Shown: positions 7,015 through 16,112, numbered from the stretch's first letter. The stretch is 64,000 bases of DNA from Fluviibacter sp039805865 (GCA_039805865.1 JBDLTI010000001.1:1-64000), one strand, 5' to 3'. Program-made: numbers and translations. Notes: a model not told the origin generated them from the sequence alone.

Positions 7015-7836
7015 ATGACTTACTGCGTAGCTTTGCGGCTCAATGCCGGCCTTGTGTTTTTATCTGATGCCCGTACGAATGCGGGAATTGATCAGATCAG
7101 CACTTTCCGCAAGATGAGCTTGGTCGAACGACCAGGTGATCGTGTCATTGTGATGATGTCAGCCGGCAATCTAGCGATTACACAAGCTGTTCGCCAGGTG
7201 CTTGCTGAAAACATGGAGCACGAAAAAGGCTTGCTCGCAGCCGAAAGCATGTATGACGTTGCCCAAAGAGTCGGTGATGCAGTACGTTTTGTCCACCAAC
7301 GCGATGCCAAAGCGCTGGCTCAATTTGGTATCGACTTCAATTGTAGTTTGATCGTGGGCGGCCAAATTGGCAAAGAACGATGCCGTATTTTCGAGGTGTA
7401 TTCGGCGGGCAATTTCATTGAATGCGCAGAAGAAAAACCGTATCTTCAGATTGGGGAATCTAAGTACGGCAAGCCAATTCTCGACCGGGTTATTCGTCCC
7501 GAAACCGCTTTGGGCGATGCAGCTAAATGCGCTTTGGTCTCTATGGATTCAACGCTGCGCTCTAACCTATCCGTGGGCTTACCTCTAGATATGCTGGTTT
7601 ATAAGACTGACACACTTGAAATTACCCACTTTACACACATCGATTCAACCAATGTCTATTTCAACAGCATTCATGATCTATGGGGCGAGAAGTTGAAAGA
7701 AGTGTTCAGTGCGCTGCCCAATCCCGTATGGGCGGAAACCAGTGCTGAAGAGGCCCGATTAGTGTCTTTGCGCGTAGGCAATTCGATGGAAACGCGACCA
7801 ACGCATCCAATTCAAACGCTGGCAGGGCAACAGTAA
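7015..7836 (+). CDS. Anbu-type proteasome-like peptidase
   Basis: Anbu is a bacterial homologue of the 20S proteasome beta subunit and HslV. The 273-residue product starts MTYCVALRLNAGLVFLSDAR, so removal of Met would expose Thr (residue 2) as N-terminal nucleophile; Asp18 in SDAR and Lys33 in TFRKM occupy the expected active-site positions. The body has the Ntn-hydrolase pattern (VIVMMSAGNLAITQAV; SLIVGGQIGKERCRIFEVYSAGNF). The length exceeds HslV and fits Anbu. No clear Shine-Dalgarno sequence precedes the ATG, so translation may depend on coupling to the alpha-E gene. No unfoldase gene is nearby, which is typical of Anbu. The substrate is unknown. Confidence 0.88.
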   Translation: MTYCVALRLNAGLVFLSDARTNAGIDQISTFRKMSLVERPGDRVIVMMSAGNLAITQAVRQVLAENMEHEKGLLAAESMYDVAQRVGDAVRFVHQRDAKALAQFGIDFNCSLIVGGQIGKERCRIFEVYSAGNFIECAEEKPYLQIGESKYGKPILDRVIRPETALGDAAKCALVSMDSTLRSNLSVGLPLDMLVYKTDTLEITHFTHIDSTNVYFNSIHDLWGEKLKEVFSALPNPVWAETSAEEARLVSLRVGNSMETRPTHPIQTLAGQQ

Positions 7837-7873
7837 ACATTCATCCTTTGTTCTAGTCGTTATTGCATCGATT

Positions 7874-7889
7874 TGGCACAGCTTTTGCG
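7874..7889 (+). promoter_or_regulatory. Second sigma-54 promoter, internal to the cluster
   Basis: TGGCACAGCTTTTGCG matches the -24/-12 consensus with GG (7875-7876) and GC (7887-7888) separated by exactly 10 bases. A start near 7899 leaves about 29 bases to the GTG at 7928. I see no full NtrC site in the 150 bases upstream, so activation could come from the distant sites at 4409-4453 or from another activator. Confidence 0.75.
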
Positions 7890-7927
7890 TAACAGGAAGT
7901 GTCTCATGACATCTTCGGAGTTGCGCC

Positions 7928-10900
7928 GTGTCCATCCATGTTGCACTAAACCACGTTACTCACTATCACTATGACCGCCCTATTAGCTTGGGGCCACAGA
8001 TTATTCGTCTGAGACCTTGTGCTCATGCGAGAACACGTATTCTCAGTTATTCGATGAAGGTGACTCCGGGTGAGCATTTCATCAACTGGCAGCAAGACCC
8101 ACAAGCAAACTATCTGGCGCGCCTGGTATTCCCGGAAAAAACAACTGAGTTTCGTATTGAAGTAGATTTTGTTGCAGAAATGGCCGTACACAATCCTTTC
8201 GACTTTTTTCTTGAACCGCGCGCTGAAGAATTTCCATTTTCGTACCCCGGTGAGCAGGCCATCGAGCTACAACCTTACCGGGCTTGCATGACCCCGCGCC
8301 CACAGTTAAATGCATATTTGAGAAGTATCCCCTACAAAAAGGTGCGCACCATTGATTTTCTGGTTGGATTAAACCAGCGTATTCATAACGACATCCGTTA
8401 CACCATTCGTATGGAGCCCGGTGTACAGACACCGGAAGAAACCCTCACTAAGCGATCAGGTTCCTGCCGTGACTCAGCATGGTTAATGGTGCAAGTAGCA
8501 CGCCATATGGGTCTGGCTGCGCGTTTTGTATCTGGCTATTTGATTCAGCTAGCCCCCGATATCAAATCACTGGACGGCCCATCGGGTCCAGAAATCGATT
8601 TTACGGACCTTCATGCCTGGTGCGAAGTGTATCTGCCTGGTGCAGGATGGATAGGCCTCGATCCTACGTCGGGGCTATTGGCCGGCGAAGGCCATATTCC
8701 TGTTGCCTGTTCGCCCGATCCGGGTTCTGCATCGCCAGTGACTGGGGCAATCGATAAGTGCGAATGCGAGTTTGAGCATAGCATGAGCGTTTCCCGTATC
8801 TGGGAAGCGCCTAGAGTTACCAAACCGTATAGCGATGAGGATTGGTTAGAAATTGACGCTGTTGGGGAACAGGTTGACCTTGATTTGCAGCACTTAGATG
8901 TGCGGCTGACTCAAGGTGGTGAACCTACGTTCGTATCCGTCGATGATCGCGATGGTGCCGAATGGAACACCGAGGCGATGGGGCCTACCAAGCGGATCTT
9001 GAGCGCCTCTTTGCTCGATAAGTTGCGTGCTGAGTATGCACCTTCTGGCTTGCGGCACTACGGCCAGGGCAAGTGGTACCCAGGTGAACAATTACCGAGA
9101 TGGTCGCTCAATATATTCTGGCGTAAAGATGGTGATCCGCTCTGGGTAAATCCTGCTCTGGTAGCCGATGAATATTTAGACTATGGCGTTTCTGCCGAAG
9201 ATGCAGGCATTTTCTTGCGGGGCGTTGCCGAAAGACTTGGGGTTTTGCCTAAATGGGTTTTTCCGGCTTTTGAAGACGTTTGGTATTACTTATGGCGCGA
9301 GCGTCGTCTTCCTGAAAACGTGGATCCATTCGACGCGCGTCTCGATGATGAACTGGAACGTGATCGTCTGCGCAAAGTTTATACGCAAGGTCTAGACAAG
9401 ACGATCGGTCAGGTACTACCCATTACCCGCAATGTAGCCGGACCCGGTTGGCAAAGCGGACCTTGGTTTCTACGTGACGAACGTTGCTATTTAATTCCAG
9501 GCGATTCGCCTATTGGTTACCGTTTGCCTCTGGATTCCCAACCCTGGGTCAGCCGTGGTGAATTTCCTTATGTGAATCCCGAGGACCCCAGCACAGATAA
9601 AAGAGCGCTCCCCTCGCATGCCCAGCTTCACCTTCGCGTTGGCGAAACGACAAAAACCGTATCAGAAAAGAATTTATTGAGCACAACAGGTCGAGGCGTC
9701 AGTAGCAATCCAAGTGATGTCCTGAAAAAGCCCGCCAAGTTCGAATCCGCCGCCTGGATTACACGCACCTTTATGTGTGCTGAACCAAGAAATGGAAAAC
9801 TGTACATTTTCATGCCGCCCACAACCTGCCTTGAGGATTATCTTGAAGTCCTTGCAGCGGTTGAAGCCACGGCCGAAGACATGGGCTTACCCGTGATTAT
9901 CGAGGGCTATGAGCCGCCACGCGATCCCCGTCTTACTGTTTTGCGCGTAACACCAGATCCTGGGGTGATCGAAGTCAATGTTCAACCCGCTGCGAGCTGG
10001 CCTGAGCTGACCAAACACACGAACTTTCTTTATGAAGCAGCGCATCAAACCCGCCTTTCTACCGAAAAGTTTATGGTTGATGGTCGCCACACTGGCACCG
10101 GTGGCGGGAATCACTTTGTGCTTGGTGGTGCTACGCCTTCAGATTCGCCCTTTTTAAGGCGGCCGGATTTACTCGCCAGCATGGTGGCTTATTGGCATAA
10201 CCATCCGGCCTTATCCTATCTGTTTTCCGGATTATTTATCGGTCCTACAAGTCAGGCACCGCGAGTGGATGAGGCTCGCCACGAATCTGTACGCGAGCTT
10301 GAAGTCGCTTTTGAAGAAATGCGTCGTCAGCAGACCCTGTTTAACAACGTTCCGCCGTGGGTAGTCGACCGAGCGCTACGCAATCTTCTGGTTGATGTTA
10401 CGGGTAACACGCATCGTGCAGAATTCTGTATTGATAAGCTGTACTCGCCAGATAGCTCAACAGGCCGCCTAGGCTTACTTGAAATGCGGGCCTTTGAGAT
10501 GCCACCACATGCCCGCATGAGCCTTGCCCAGCAGTTATTGATGCGGGCTCTAGTAGCACGCTTCTGGAAGACACCTTATCAGCCCTCAAGCCTGATTCGC
10601 TGGGGTACTGGACTACATGATCGCTACATGTTGCCACATTTCATCTGGGCTGATCTGAGTGACGTAATTGAAGAGCTCAACCAGTCAGGCTACGCATTCA
10701 AGCCAGAATGGTTTGCACCCCATTTTGAATTCCGTTTTCCACATATCGGCGAGATGGATGTTAATAATGTGCGAATGGATATTCGTATGGCTTTAGAACC
10801 CTGGCACGTCATGGGTGAAGAAGGCATGCAGGGTGGCACAGTACGCTACGTAGATTCATCACTGGAACGTATACAGGTCAAAGTCAGCGGATTCGTTGAA

Positions 10901-11275
10901 GGTCGCCATATAGTGACCTGTAATCAAGAAGTTGTCCCATTACACCCAACGGGTACAAAAGGCGAATTTGTCGCTGGCGTTCGCTATCGGGCTTGGCAGC
11001 CGCCCAATTGCCTGCACCCGACGATTGCCGTTCACGCCCCCCTCACCTTCGACTTGGTAGACACGTGGATGCATCGTTCGCTTGGCGGCTGCCAATACCA
11101 TGTCGCACACCCCGGTGGCCGAAGCTACGATACATTCCCGGTAAACGCCTATGAAGCAGAGGCTCGTCGTCTGGCACGCTTCTTCCGGATCGGTCATACT
11201 CCAGGGGAAGTCCGAATTAATCAACAACACCTCAATCCAGATTTTCCGTTTACTCTGGATTTACGTTTATCCTAA
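7928..11275 (+). CDS. Transglutaminase-like protein with C-terminal DUF2126
   Basis: A large two-part protein of 1115 residues. The first 300 residues or so are a bacterial transglutaminase-like domain (N-terminal beta region, then the papain-like core) with candidate triad Cys180 (GSCRDS), His229 (DLHAWCEV) and Asp245 (GLDPTSG). The remainder is DUF2126, with motifs such as RLTQGGEPTFVSVDD, HTGTGGGNHFVLGG and RWGTGLHDRYMLPHF that hint at a second catalytic domain of unknown reaction. A GTG start is chosen because GGAG precedes it and the frame begins just after the sigma-54 start point. It heads the second half of the cluster. Such proteins are predicted to cleave or form amide bonds; no signal peptide is seen, so it is probably cytoplasmic. 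Confidence 0.9.
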   Translation: MSIHVALNHVTHYHYDRPISLGPQIIRLRPCAHARTRILSYSMKVTPGEHFINWQQDPQANYLARLVFPEKTTEFRIEVDFVAEMAVHNPFDFFLEPRAEEFPFSYPGEQAIELQPYRACMTPRPQLNAYLRSIPYKKVRTIDFLVGLNQRIHNDIRYTIRMEPGVQTPEETLTKRSGSCRDSAWLMVQVARHMGLAARFVSGYLIQLAPDIKSLDGPSGPEIDFTDLHAWCEVYLPGAGWIGLDPTSGLLAGEGHIPVACSPDPGSASPVTGAIDKCECEFEHSMSVSRIWEAPRVTKPYSDEDWLEIDAVGEQVDLDLQHLDVRLTQGGEPTFVSVDDRDGAEWNTEAMGPTKRILSASLLDKLRAEYAPSGLRHYGQGKWYPGEQLPRWSLNIFWRKDGDPLWVNPALVADEYLDYGVSAEDAGIFLRGVAERLGVLPKWVFPAFEDVWYYLWRERRLPENVDPFDARLDDELERDRLRKVYTQGLDKTIGQVLPITRNVAGPGWQSGPWFLRDERCYLIPGDSPIGYRLPLDSQPWVSRGEFPYVNPEDPSTDKRALPSHAQLHLRVGETTKTVSEKNLLSTTGRGVSSNPSDVLKKPAKFESAAWITRTFMCAEPRNGKLYIFMPPTTCLEDYLEVLAAVEATAEDMGLPVIIEGYEPPRDPRLTVLRVTPDPGVIEVNVQPAASWPELTKHTNFLYEAAHQTRLSTEKFMVDGRHTGTGGGNHFVLGGATPSDSPFLRRPDLLASMVAYWHNHPALSYLFSGLFIGPTSQAPRVDEARHESVRELEVAFEEMRRQQTLFNNVPPWVVDRALRNLLVDVTGNTHRAEFCIDKLYSPDSSTGRLGLLEMRAFEMPPHARMSLAQQLLMRALVARFWKTPYQPSSLIRWGTGLHDRYMLPHFIWADLSDVIEELNQSGYAFKPEWFAPHFEFRFPHIGEMDVNNVRMDIRMALEPWHVMGEEGMQGGTVRYVDSSLERIQVKVSGFVEGRHIVTCNQEVVPLHPTGTKGEFVAGVRYRAWQPPNCLHPTIAVHAPLTFDLVDTWMHRSLGGCQYHVAHPGGRSYDTFPVNAYEAEARRLARFFRIGHTPGEVRINQQHLNPDFPFTLDLRLS

Positions 11276-11299
11276 TTTAGGGCTTAGTTCGCCGAATTT

Positions 11300-13831
11300 A
11301 TGAATTCTGTAGCATCAAAGTGCTCTCAATCCCAAACCGCTGGCTCAACACTGCTATCAGGTTACGCCCAGCGCAGTCTGGCTGCAGAGAGGTACGATGA
11401 GCTCTGTGAATCGGGTGGTACGACACGACCGCACTGGCAACCTGTTCTGGATTTGCTGGGCAGTACACAACCAGCCGAAATCGAGTCACGATTGGCCGTT
11501 GCCCAGCAACACATTCGCGATGAAGGCATTACCTACACAATCTATGCCGATCCACAGGGAAAAGACCGCCCCTGGGCGTTGGATGAGTTGCCGCTCGTGT
11601 TACCGGGTGACGAGTGGACTGCACTTTCCTACGGTTTAGCTCAACGTGCCCGGTTGTTAAACCGGATTCTTGCTGACCTTTATGGCAGTCAAACACTATT
11701 AAAAGAAGGCATTGTTCCTCCCGAAGTGGTCTATGGTGCAGGTGGCTGGCTCCCTGCCGCATTTGGCACACAGGCTCCCGGGGATATTTTCCTTCATAGT
11801 TACGCCGCCGATTTGCTCCGTTCGCCAGATGGGCAATGGTGGGTTGTTGCCGATCGGACTCAAGCACCTTCGGGCGCGGGTTATGCACTAGAAAACCGTA
11901 TGATCATGTCGCGTGCGTTTCCGGAATTATTGTCGACAATGCCAGTCGCAGCGCTGACCGAGTTCTTCTCAGCATTTCGGGAGTCATTGGCACACTACTC
12001 ACCCTGCGATGGAAAATCACCGCGCATTGTCGTACTGACGCCGGGACCCCTTAACGAGACTTACTACGAACATAGCCTATTGGCGCGCTATCTGGGCTTC
12101 CCTTTGGTTGAAGGGGGTGATCTAACCGTACGAGAAGGTTGTGTCTGGCTTAAAACCATTAGCGGCCTTCAACGAGTTCATACCATTCTTCGCCGGCAGG
12201 ATGATGCTTACTGCGACCCCCTCGAACTACGCAGCGATTCAGCATTAGGCATTGCGGGCCTGGCAGATTGTGCCCGGCGCGGTACGGTACTCATGGCAAA
12301 TGCATTGGGAAGTGGTGTCGTTGAATCTGCAGCCTTACAAGGTTTTTTGCCAGCCGCTTGCCGGTTTCTACTCGGAGAAGAGCTTGCCCTGCTGTCCGTA
12401 GGGACCTGGTGGTGTGGAGAAACTGCCGCCATGAGTTATGTCCGGGATAACCTGGACGACTTGGTGATTAAGTCTGTACAGGGCATCAGTGACTTTGCCC
12501 CGATTTTCGGACAAGACCTGAATTCAGAAGCACGTCGTGGGCTTATCAAACAGATCGAGGCTTGCCCGGATAAATTTGTCGCTCAAGAATGGGTCCGACT
12601 TTCACAGGCACCTGTTTTAAACCGACGTCCGGGGGCATTACAACTAGATGCGCGATCTATAGGCTTGCGTGCTTATGCGGTAGCTACCGAACAAGGGTAT
12701 GAGATTATGCCTGGAGGGCTCACCCGGGTTGAATCTCATCGGGATGCGCGGGTGGTCTCCATGCAGCGAGGCGGCGCATCGAAAGACACCTGGGTATTGC
12801 GCCCCAGTGTCAGCGACGAGCCGCCAATACACGCAACTGAATCTGGGGTCGCCGCCCCGGTTGTTCACACCGGTGTGCCCTCGCGCGTGGCAGAAAATCT
12901 ATTCTGGATGGGGCGCTACACGGAACGGGCCGAGGGAATTGCACGCCTTTTGCGGCTGACTTTAAGTGAACGGCTACATTATGCACGTCGCCATGGTGTA
13001 GTTGCTTTACATCAACTCGCGTGGTCATACGGCATCATTGTTCTCCCTCATGGCTGTAAAGATCCTGCTCAGATTTCTGTGGAGTCTCTAATTAGTTGCG
13101 CAGCAAACCCATCACACGCGCAGGGGCTATCTCAAACCTTGCAAGAACTCGGGCGCGTTGGATTTTCATTACGTGACAGAATTTCCCATGATCACTGGCG
13201 AGCCATGAATCGTCTCGTCAACGATCCAGCAATGTCGCCTGATTTAACGCTTGGACCAACACTGGTCTGGCTTGATCGTGCGGTCGCCGGTCTGGCAAGC
13301 TTGTCCGGATTTTCCCTCGACGCCATGAATCGGGATGCCGGTTGGCGCTTTTTGTCCCTAGGCCGACGTATAGAGCGATTAGAGCTGCTTGCCAAAGCAC
13401 TTGATATCGTCGTTGGACAACTGATGCAAACTAAAGCAGAAAATTCTGCACCACACGAAACCAATCAACCCCTTGATTGGCTTTTGGATTTAACAGATTC
13501 ATCCGGTTCATTTCGTAGCCAGACGACAGGCCTCGCCAGCTGGCGCGCCATGCGTAGCATCGTTTTACTCGATGCAACCAACCCGCGGTCTTTAAGATTC
13601 CAAATCGAAGGCGTTCAGCAGGCATTGCAACGGCTTGGCATCGATGCAGGTAGTGCTATCGTTGGTTTAGAGCAAAGTGGCATCCAACTGACAGAATGGG
13701 CTATCGGCGGCCTGCCTAATCTAGCCGAATTGCGCAACACCTTTGCCGTTCTATCTCAGGAAACATCAGCTCTCAATGAATTACTCGCCACACGTTATTT
13801 TAACGTCAGCGAAGCAGCCGTTTCTGTTTAA
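11300..13831 (+). CDS. Fusion of circularly permuted ATP-grasp and alpha-E domains
   Basis: An 843-residue fusion. Residues 1 to about 510 correspond to the permuted ATP-grasp protein (TIYADPQGKDRPWALDELP, APSGAGYALENRMIMSRAFPE, VVLTPG, LRRQDDAYCDP, GLRAYAVATEQGYEIMPGGLTR, SKDTWVL). From about 520 an alpha-E domain begins (SRVAENLFWMGRYTERAEGI). The two halves match the separate products at 4580 and 6033. The glycine-rich stretch of the stand-alone ATP-grasp is replaced here by VIKSVQGISDFAPIFG, so nucleotide use may differ. It is 24 bases after the DUF2126 gene and 8 bases before the next transglutaminase gene. No clear Shine-Dalgarno sequence precedes the ATG. Confidence 0.9.
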   Translation: MNSVASKCSQSQTAGSTLLSGYAQRSLAAERYDELCESGGTTRPHWQPVLDLLGSTQPAEIESRLAVAQQHIRDEGITYTIYADPQGKDRPWALDELPLVLPGDEWTALSYGLAQRARLLNRILADLYGSQTLLKEGIVPPEVVYGAGGWLPAAFGTQAPGDIFLHSYAADLLRSPDGQWWVVADRTQAPSGAGYALENRMIMSRAFPELLSTMPVAALTEFFSAFRESLAHYSPCDGKSPRIVVLTPGPLNETYYEHSLLARYLGFPLVEGGDLTVREGCVWLKTISGLQRVHTILRRQDDAYCDPLELRSDSALGIAGLADCARRGTVLMANALGSGVVESAALQGFLPAACRFLLGEELALLSVGTWWCGETAAMSYVRDNLDDLVIKSVQGISDFAPIFGQDLNSEARRGLIKQIEACPDKFVAQEWVRLSQAPVLNRRPGALQLDARSIGLRAYAVATEQGYEIMPGGLTRVESHRDARVVSMQRGGASKDTWVLRPSVSDEPPIHATESGVAAPVVHTGVPSRVAENLFWMGRYTERAEGIARLLRLTLSERLHYARRHGVVALHQLAWSYGIIVLPHGCKDPAQISVESLISCAANPSHAQGLSQTLQELGRVGFSLRDRISHDHWRAMNRLVNDPAMSPDLTLGPTLVWLDRAVAGLASLSGFSLDAMNRDAGWRFLSLGRRIERLELLAKALDIVVGQLMQTKAENSAPHETNQPLDWLLDLTDSSGSFRSQTTGLASWRAMRSIVLLDATNPRSLRFQIEGVQQALQRLGIDAGSAIVGLEQSGIQLTEWAIGGLPNLAELRNTFAVLSQETSALNELLATRYFNVSEAAVSV

Positions 13832-13839
13832 AGTCTCTT

Positions 13840-14751
13840 ATGGCTAATGACGTAAAACCCGGAAAACGATATCGCGTTATTCATGACACGGAATACTGCT
13901 ATGCCTATTCGGTGTCCAATGCTCGGCATCGTGCGCATCTAATACCCAGCAGTTATCAGCATCAAAAAGTCGATAGCGCCACATTAACCATCAACCAGCC
14001 CTTGGCGGAGTCCAACCAAGGGGTAGATTTTTTCGGCAATGCATATCGTGATTTCGCGATTACATCGCCACATCGATTACTTCTTGTTCAAGCACGAATG
14101 GATGTCTTTGTTCAGCACCCTGCATGGCCAACAACCAGCCCCCTCTGGAATGGCAAAAGCCTTGCCAGACGAAGCTTCGACCCTGCTGACACTCAGGGCA
14201 CAAAATTTGCTATGGCCTGCGCAACCTATCTGGTCGATTCCCCTATGATTCCCTCATTGCCTGAAGCAAAGCAGTGGGCTTTAAAACACCTGGGCGAAGG
14301 AAAACCATTGCATCAGCAATTGTTGTTAATGACACAGGCGATGCAGGAAGAGTTTGTTTTTGACGCTACCGCAACAACTGTGGGCACACCGCTGCCAGAG
14401 GTCTTTAAAAACAAACGTGGCGTTTGCCAGGATTTTGCACAGCTGATGATTGCCTCATTACGCAGTATCGGCATTCCGGCACGCTATGTCAGTGGCTACA
14501 TCCTCACACACCCCGCACCGGGAAAGCCACGTCTCATTGGGGCCGATGCAACACATGCCTGGGTGGAAGCGTGGTGCCCTGGGCATGGTTGGCTAGGGCT
14601 AGACCCGACCAATGGCAAAGCGGTATCCGATGAGTTTGTCACCTTGGCGATAGGCCGTGACTACGGGGATGTCATCCCATTACGAGGTGTTGTTGTCGGT
14701 GGCGGCGAACACTCGCTTGAAGTTTCCGTAACGATGATTCCGGTAGTCTAA
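13840..14751 (+). CDS. Transglutaminase-like cysteine protein, stand-alone
   Basis: A 303-residue bacterial transglutaminase-like protein with an N-terminal beta region (YRVIHDTEYCYAYSVSNARH) and a papain-like core. Candidate triad: Cys196 (RGVCQDFAQ), His239 (THAWVEAW) and Asp255 (GLDPTNG). No signal peptide is visible. It closes the six-gene cluster and probably shares a transcript with the two genes before it (8-base gap). Relatives in such clusters are predicted amide-bond hydrolases or transferases; the substrate is unknown. It is not a copy of the first transglutaminase: it lacks DUF2126 and is clearly diverged. Confidence 0.88.
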   Translation: MANDVKPGKRYRVIHDTEYCYAYSVSNARHRAHLIPSSYQHQKVDSATLTINQPLAESNQGVDFFGNAYRDFAITSPHRLLLVQARMDVFVQHPAWPTTSPLWNGKSLARRSFDPADTQGTKFAMACATYLVDSPMIPSLPEAKQWALKHLGEGKPLHQQLLLMTQAMQEEFVFDATATTVGTPLPEVFKNKRGVCQDFAQLMIASLRSIGIPARYVSGYILTHPAPGKPRLIGADATHAWVEAWCPGHGWLGLDPTNGKAVSDEFVTLAIGRDYGDVIPLRGVVVGGGEHSLEVSVTMIPVV

Positions 14752-15120
14752 TGCGATGCGGAAGCGTACGTTAGTACATGTTAGTTTATGTGTCAGACCA
14801 AACAGGGCGCTGAAAAATTAGCATCAGCGCAATGACAACCATTACTTCGTTCGTGGCAAGCATCACACTCAGCTTGAGATCGAGGTTTACAAACCACGGC
14901 GTGTGGCGCAGTGCGTCTGGGTTTAAAGGCCCGGCGCGTAGGTGAATCAAACTGGTGTATTGCCGGACGTTGATGGTTTGCAACATGCCTTTCTAGTTAA
15001 GCGACACGAAATCAGTAGCCGAAAAGGGCGCTTTTTTTGCGGAATGTATGGCCCCCAGTGTGCGTGCTTTGAGTCGTGTCACGCTTACAATTGAGTCCGT
15101 TAAATTAAAGAGGCGTTGTC
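14752..15120. other. Intergenic region after the Anbu/ATP-grasp cluster
   Basis: A 369-base gap. It contains a tandem pair GTTAGTACAT/GTTAGTTTAT (about 14770-14790), a weak short hairpin followed by seven T (T run 15032-15038), a TACAAT about 30 bases before the next gene, and one doubtful minus-strand small frame (14786-14986). No convincing RNA gene is seen. Confidence 0.5.
14786..14986 (-). CDS. Possible small membrane protein, doubtful
   Basis: A 66-codon frame with one predicted membrane segment (SVMLATNEVMVVIALMLIF) near the C-terminus. I do not recognise it. An AAAGG is almost in contact with the ATG, too close for a good ribosome-binding site. The only support is a frame in an otherwise empty region plus a hydrophobic segment. 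It could be chance or a gene remnant. Confidence 0.25.
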   Translation of the reverse strand: MLQTINVRQYTSLIHLRAGPLNPDALRHTPWFVNLDLKLSVMLATNEVMVVIALMLIFQRPVWSDT

Positions 15121-16110
15121 TTGGACCGCACTGAACGCTTTTACCGCATTGACCAGCTGCTTAATGACCAGAGATGCCTCCCCTTTGAAGACATTCAGGA
15201 AGCGCTGGGGGTATCCCGTGCCACGCTCCGCCGTGACATGCAGTATCTGCGTGATCGCTTGAATGCCCCGATTGTTTATGACCGCATGGGCGGCGGTTAC
15301 CGGTTTGCTAAAGACGAGACGCAACCGAGTCGCGAGTCGGAGCCGAAATACGAGCTGCCGGGCCTCTGGTTTAATGCCAGCGAAATCTATGCGCTTTTGA
15401 TGATGCAGCAGTTGCTTAATACGGTGCAGCCGGGTTTGCTGGGGCCGCATATTGCGCCGTTGCAATCCCGTCTTTCTGCTTTGCTGGGCAGCCAGGATAA
15501 CCGCCCGGAAGATATTGAAGACCGGATCCGCATTGTGCATACCGGGCAGCGTGCGCCGGAGCCAGCCAATTTTGCATTGATTGCCTCGGCATTGCTCAAG
15601 CGCCAACAGTTGAAGTTACAGCACTGGCATCGCGGTCGCGATGAAACAACGGCGCGGGTTATTTCACCCCAACGATTGGTGTTCTACCGGGGCAACTGGT
15701 ACCTAGATGCGTGGTGTCATTTGCGTAAGGATTTACGCAGCTTTGCAGTGGAAACGCTGAGCGATGTCGAGTTACTCGACAAGCCGGTGAAGGAAGTGGC
15801 GGCGAAGGTGCTGGATAGCCGGGTACAGAATGGCTACGGTATTTTTGGTGGCGAGCGGACGCAGTGGGCACAGTTGCGCTTTACCCCGGCGCGGGCGCGC
15901 TGGGTGGCCTCGGAGCAGTGGCACCCGGATCAACGGAGTAACGTCTTACCCGATGGCAGCTATCAGCTCGACGTGCCTTACAGCATTGAAACCGAGTTGG
16001 TGATGGATATCCTGCGTCATATGCCGGACGTGGAAGTGATCGGACCACCGGCTCTGCGCGCCAAAGTGCGAGACAAGTTGAAGTCTGCACTGGCGGCCCA
16101 TAAAGACTGA
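15121..16110 (+). CDS. HTH/WYL-domain transcriptional regulator (YafY-like)
   Basis: A DNA-binding regulator of 329 residues. The N-terminal HTH (about residues 20-50, EDIQEALGVSRATLRRDMQYL) is followed by a WYL-type ligand domain (ISPQRLVFYRGNWYLDAWCHLRKDLRSFAVETL) and a WYL C-terminal extension. The start is a TTG with AGAGG 9 bases upstream. WYL domains are thought to sense nucleic acid or nucleotide ligands; the target here is unknown. The stop is 2 bases before the next gene, so the two are translationally linked. Confidence 0.88.
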   Translation: MDRTERFYRIDQLLNDQRCLPFEDIQEALGVSRATLRRDMQYLRDRLNAPIVYDRMGGGYRFAKDETQPSRESEPKYELPGLWFNASEIYALLMMQQLLNTVQPGLLGPHIAPLQSRLSALLGSQDNRPEDIEDRIRIVHTGQRAPEPANFALIASALLKRQQLKLQHWHRGRDETTARVISPQRLVFYRGNWYLDAWCHLRKDLRSFAVETLSDVELLDKPVKEVAAKVLDSRVQNGYGIFGGERTQWAQLRFTPARARWVASEQWHPDQRSNVLPDGSYQLDVPYSIETELVMDILRHMPDVEVIGPPALRAKVRDKLKSALAAHKD

Positions 16111-16112
16111 TC

